Shown here: piece by piece, positions 62,201 through 64,000 of the stretch | How the letters are laid out: the number at the start of each line of letters is the position of its first letter | Position numbering within the stretch: the stretch's first letter is position 1 | Origin: CBDCYH01 sp965224105 | Lineage (GTDB): Bacteria; Bacteroidota; Rhodothermia; Rhodothermales; JABDKH01 | Direction of reading: 5' to 3' | DNA length: 64,000 nucleotides | Assembly: GCA_965224105.1 (NCBI GenBank) | Contig: CBDCYH010000002.1 | Span: 1,984,001-2,048,000 of the forward strand | The notes under the pieces: generated by a model | Told to the model about the DNA's origin: nothing | The model's database searches: none | What the model saw: only the letters and a program-made list of their open reading frames with translations | Made by a program: the position numbers and the translations under genes

Positions 62201-62739
62201 GAAATCTGATTCTCAATTTCCTGATCCACCCAGGTAGAAAGGTACCACAATCCGTCATCGCCTTTTTCGAATTGCCATGTGAGCCTACCCTGCGCCGTGG
62301 TTGGCGCATCCTGACGGCTGTGATCGATCCGGAGTACATAGGTAGCATCGAGGCGGGCGGTGGATTCATCCACTACGCTGAACGTACGGTCGTTGAGCTC
62401 GAGGCTTGCATTCGAAGACTCAGGCGTTGCTGCGATGGCCGTTGTGAAATACTGTTCCTCCTCGGTGGTGCTCCAATTTAGCCAGATGGAGGATCTGGCT
62501 GCTGCGGTAGCTGTCGGTGTGAACAAAAATCCTGGCGACAGGGACCGGCGATAATTCTGGGGACTCTTTTGACCAACCGCGAGCTCGATATTTTGTATCA
62601 CTTGCTCCGGAGTATCCGGCTGGAGGAACTGGCTTCCGTCGACGATGGGTGGTTCGGGGGTGCGAGTGTCAAAAACTCCGCAGCCGGAAGACAGTGTCGC
62701 GGCTACGAATAATAGAAACGCTCGTTTGTGTAGAGGCAT
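62167..62739 (-). CDS. Small lipoprotein, hypothetical
   Basis: 190 residues; signal peptide MPLHKRAFLLFVAATLSSGC ends in a lipobox. The mature region shows TPEQVIQNIELAVGQKSPQNYRRSLSPGF, reminiscent of the NTF2-like pattern of its downstream neighbour, so the two may be diverged paralogues. Its start overlaps the methyltransferase stop by one base. Function unknown. Confidence 0.68.
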   Translation of the reverse strand: MPLHKRAFLLFVAATLSSGCGVFDTRTPEPPIVDGSQFLQPDTPEQVIQNIELAVGQKSPQNYRRSLSPGFLFTPTATAAARSSIWLNWSTTEEEQYFTTAIAATPESSNASLELNDRTFSVVDESTARLDATYVLRIDHSRQDAPTTAQGRLTWQFEKGDDGLWYLSTWVDQEIENQISWSDFKESFVA

Positions 62740-63476
62740 CAGGTCGTCACCCTAGATGAAATAAGAATCAAACGCGGGCAGTCTTCGTGCCAATCCGATC
62801 CATCGTAATTTCCCATCGTTCGGATTAGCGAAAGTCCCGCTTGTTGATACATCCGTTCGAAATCTTCCAGCTCATACAAGCGAACGGACTCGTTGAAGAC
62901 ATACCGCTCGCCATTTTGGCTAATCGTAATTTCTTTTTCCACGCGCTGGCCAACGATCGCTCTCTCCTGGACGACGTGCACGGCTCCTGTTTCTGACTCG
63001 GACCTGGGGACAAAGTTGGCCCGCACCTTAGTGGCGTTGAGGTAATCTTGAACGAAATAGCCGCCGGGGATGAGGGCTTTGCACATAGCGCCAACGGCCT
63101 TTTGGTCATCGTATTCGTCATCAAAGAATCCAAAGGCCGTAAACAGATTTACCACCGTGGCGAAGCGGTTGACAAAGAGGGAATCTCTCATGTCGGCAAC
63201 AAGAAAGCTGATGTCTACTCCTTCCTTGCGGGCGCGTTGGCGGGCGCTTTCGATAGATCGTTTGGACAGATCGACACCCGTTACGTCATACCCTCGTTTA
63301 GCGAACGGAATGGCATGGCGACCTCGACCGCAACCCATGTCCAGCAGTCTCCCCGGTTCTTGATCCAGCGTTGCAATGAGGGTCTCGACCAAAACAATGG
63401 CTTCCTCCTCACTTCGATGCTTGTAGACGAGCTCGTACTCGTCGCTGTCAAACCAGGTCTGATACCACGGAATCAT
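62739..63476 (-). CDS. Class I SAM-dependent methyltransferase
   Basis: 245 residues. SAM motif I LLDMGCGRGRHAIPFAKRGYDVTGVDLS with the acidic end D, motif region FLVADMRDSLF, and GGYFVQDYLNATKV. The C-terminal half is beta-rich with EREIVG-like QERAIVGQRVEKEITIS. It overlaps ispH by four bases (ATGA-type) and so is probably translated with it. Substrate not evident. Confidence 0.85.
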   Translation of the reverse strand: MIPWYQTWFDSDEYELVYKHRSEEEAIVLVETLIATLDQEPGRLLDMGCGRGRHAIPFAKRGYDVTGVDLSKRSIESARQRARKEGVDISFLVADMRDSLFVNRFATVVNLFTAFGFFDDEYDDQKAVGAMCKALIPGGYFVQDYLNATKVRANFVPRSESETGAVHVVQERAIVGQRVEKEITISQNGERYVFNESVRLYELEDFERMYQQAGLSLIRTMGNYDGSDWHEDCPRLILISSRVTT

Positions 63477-64000
63477 TGAGCGCCCACGGTTGCTTCGAGC
63501 GTTTCAAGGACGACATCAACAGGTGTCACCGTTTCTACCCAGTGGTTGATTCGGATGATGACCTCGTCAAGCATGGCATCGGGGCATGAGGCACCCGCGG
63601 TAAGGACAATTCGGACCGGGCGTACCGGTGGCATCCAATCGCTGGTTACCACGGTCTCAGCCTCGTGCAGATCAAAGTGTCGAATTTTCTGTGGACCAAG
63701 TATTTCTGCTGCATCCTTGATGAAGTAAGTCGGCATGTGCTGCTCGCACAGTTCAACCAGATGCGAAGTGTTGGATGAATTGTAGCCTCCGACTACGATC
63801 GCTATATCCGCCTTCTCCTGGAGTAGTGCGTATGTGGCATTCTGATTCTCATTGGTTGCATAACACAAGGTGTCGCTTGTGTCCGCAAAATGGTCTCCGA
63901 TATTTTCTGAACCAAACCGCTCAATCATTGCTTTCCGAAGCAGTTCGGTTATCGCGGCCGTCTCCGAGGCCAGCATGGTAGTTTGGTTCACGACTCCGAT
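63473..64000 (-). CDS. ispH: 4-hydroxy-3-methylbut-2-enyl diphosphate reductase (N-terminus beyond the window)
   Basis: Last MEP-pathway enzyme, reducing HMBPP to IPP/DMAPP. About 176 C-terminal residues are seen; the frame stays open to the edge. Motifs: GVVNQTTM, DTLCYATNENQNATYALLQEKADIAIVVGGYNSSNTSHL (third cluster Cys in LCYAT, substrate NSSNTSHL) and VLTAGASCPDAMLDEV. The NENQNATYALL form is closer to the plant/cyanobacterial branch than to E. coli NRQ. The two other cluster cysteines lie outside the window. Downstream it overlaps the methyltransferase gene by four bases. Confidence 0.92.
   Translation of the reverse strand: MGVVNQTTMLASETAAITELLRKAMIERFGSENIGDHFADTSDTLCYATNENQNATYALLQEKADIAIVVGGYNSSNTSHLVELCEQHMPTYFIKDAAEILGPQKIRHFDLHEAETVVTSDWMPPVRPVRIVLTAGASCPDAMLDEVIIRINHWVETVTPVDVVLETLEATVGAQ

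Overview
The window looks like a chromosomal segment of a diderm bacterium of the Bacteroidota/FCB group, most likely from the Rhodothermota/Balneolota side. The evidence is four proteins that end in a type IX secretion (T9SS) C-terminal sorting domain with a YPNP-type entry motif, a GWxTD-domain protein, lipid A (LpxH-like) and OmpA-type proteins, tandem rhomboids with a DUF6576-like tail, and a TIGR02999-type sigma factor paired with a TPR protein kinase. Base composition is fairly even and genes are densely packed. I see no phage, insertion sequence, CRISPR array or integrase. The placement is inferred from gene content only.

Layout. 1-6.1 kb: partial PBP1A and an LpxH-like hydrolase (minus), then two tandem rhomboids and an endonuclease/exonuclease/phosphatase-family protein (plus). 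The second rhomboid has a one-base frame break just before its catalytic histidine. 6.1-15 kb: a tight plus-strand cluster ispG, secreted GH13, lipoprotein GH13, malE, malF, malG, joined by stop/start overlaps. It appears built for alpha-glucan breakdown outside the cell and in the periplasm, followed by maltodextrin import; no MalK ATPase is present. 15-22.7 kb: a membrane glycosyltransferase, a CDP-alcohol phosphatidyltransferase, ftsY, a GWxTD protein, fmt and an MMPL/RND exporter. 22.8-29.6 kb: a plus-strand group of a degenerate galactokinase-like GHMP protein, a MoxR ATPase and hprK, convergent with smc. 29.9-36 kb: an ECF sigma factor directly followed by a Ser/Thr kinase with TPRs, then clpB.

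36-50.5 kb: sulfotransferase, T9SS cargo proteins, a UbiB-like kinase with a TetR regulator, GT2, DUF2277, DUF493, a crotonase-fold isomerase, an amidohydrolase and a DUF4097 protein with TSGGS repeats. 50.5-50.9 kb: a non-coding stretch with two tandem copies of a structured element whose hairpins covary. It reads best as minus-strand RNA and is the most novel-looking item here. 51-57.7 kb: a secreted protein, a DUF1508/Ala-rich/OmpA protein, a thiolase, tRNA-Leu(CAA), a PD40 lipoprotein, a pilin-like small protein and GT2. 57.8-59.4 kb: a YCII (DGPF) protein plus an ECF42-type sigma factor. 59.4-64 kb: a minus-strand run from partial ispH through a methyltransferase, two small lipoproteins, an M20 dipeptidase and a secreted hypothetical protein to DUF3224.

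The MEP isoprenoid pathway is represented at both ends (ispG and ispH). Two different ECF sigma systems, one kinase-linked and one DGPF-linked, suggest an organism that uses many alternative sigma factors.
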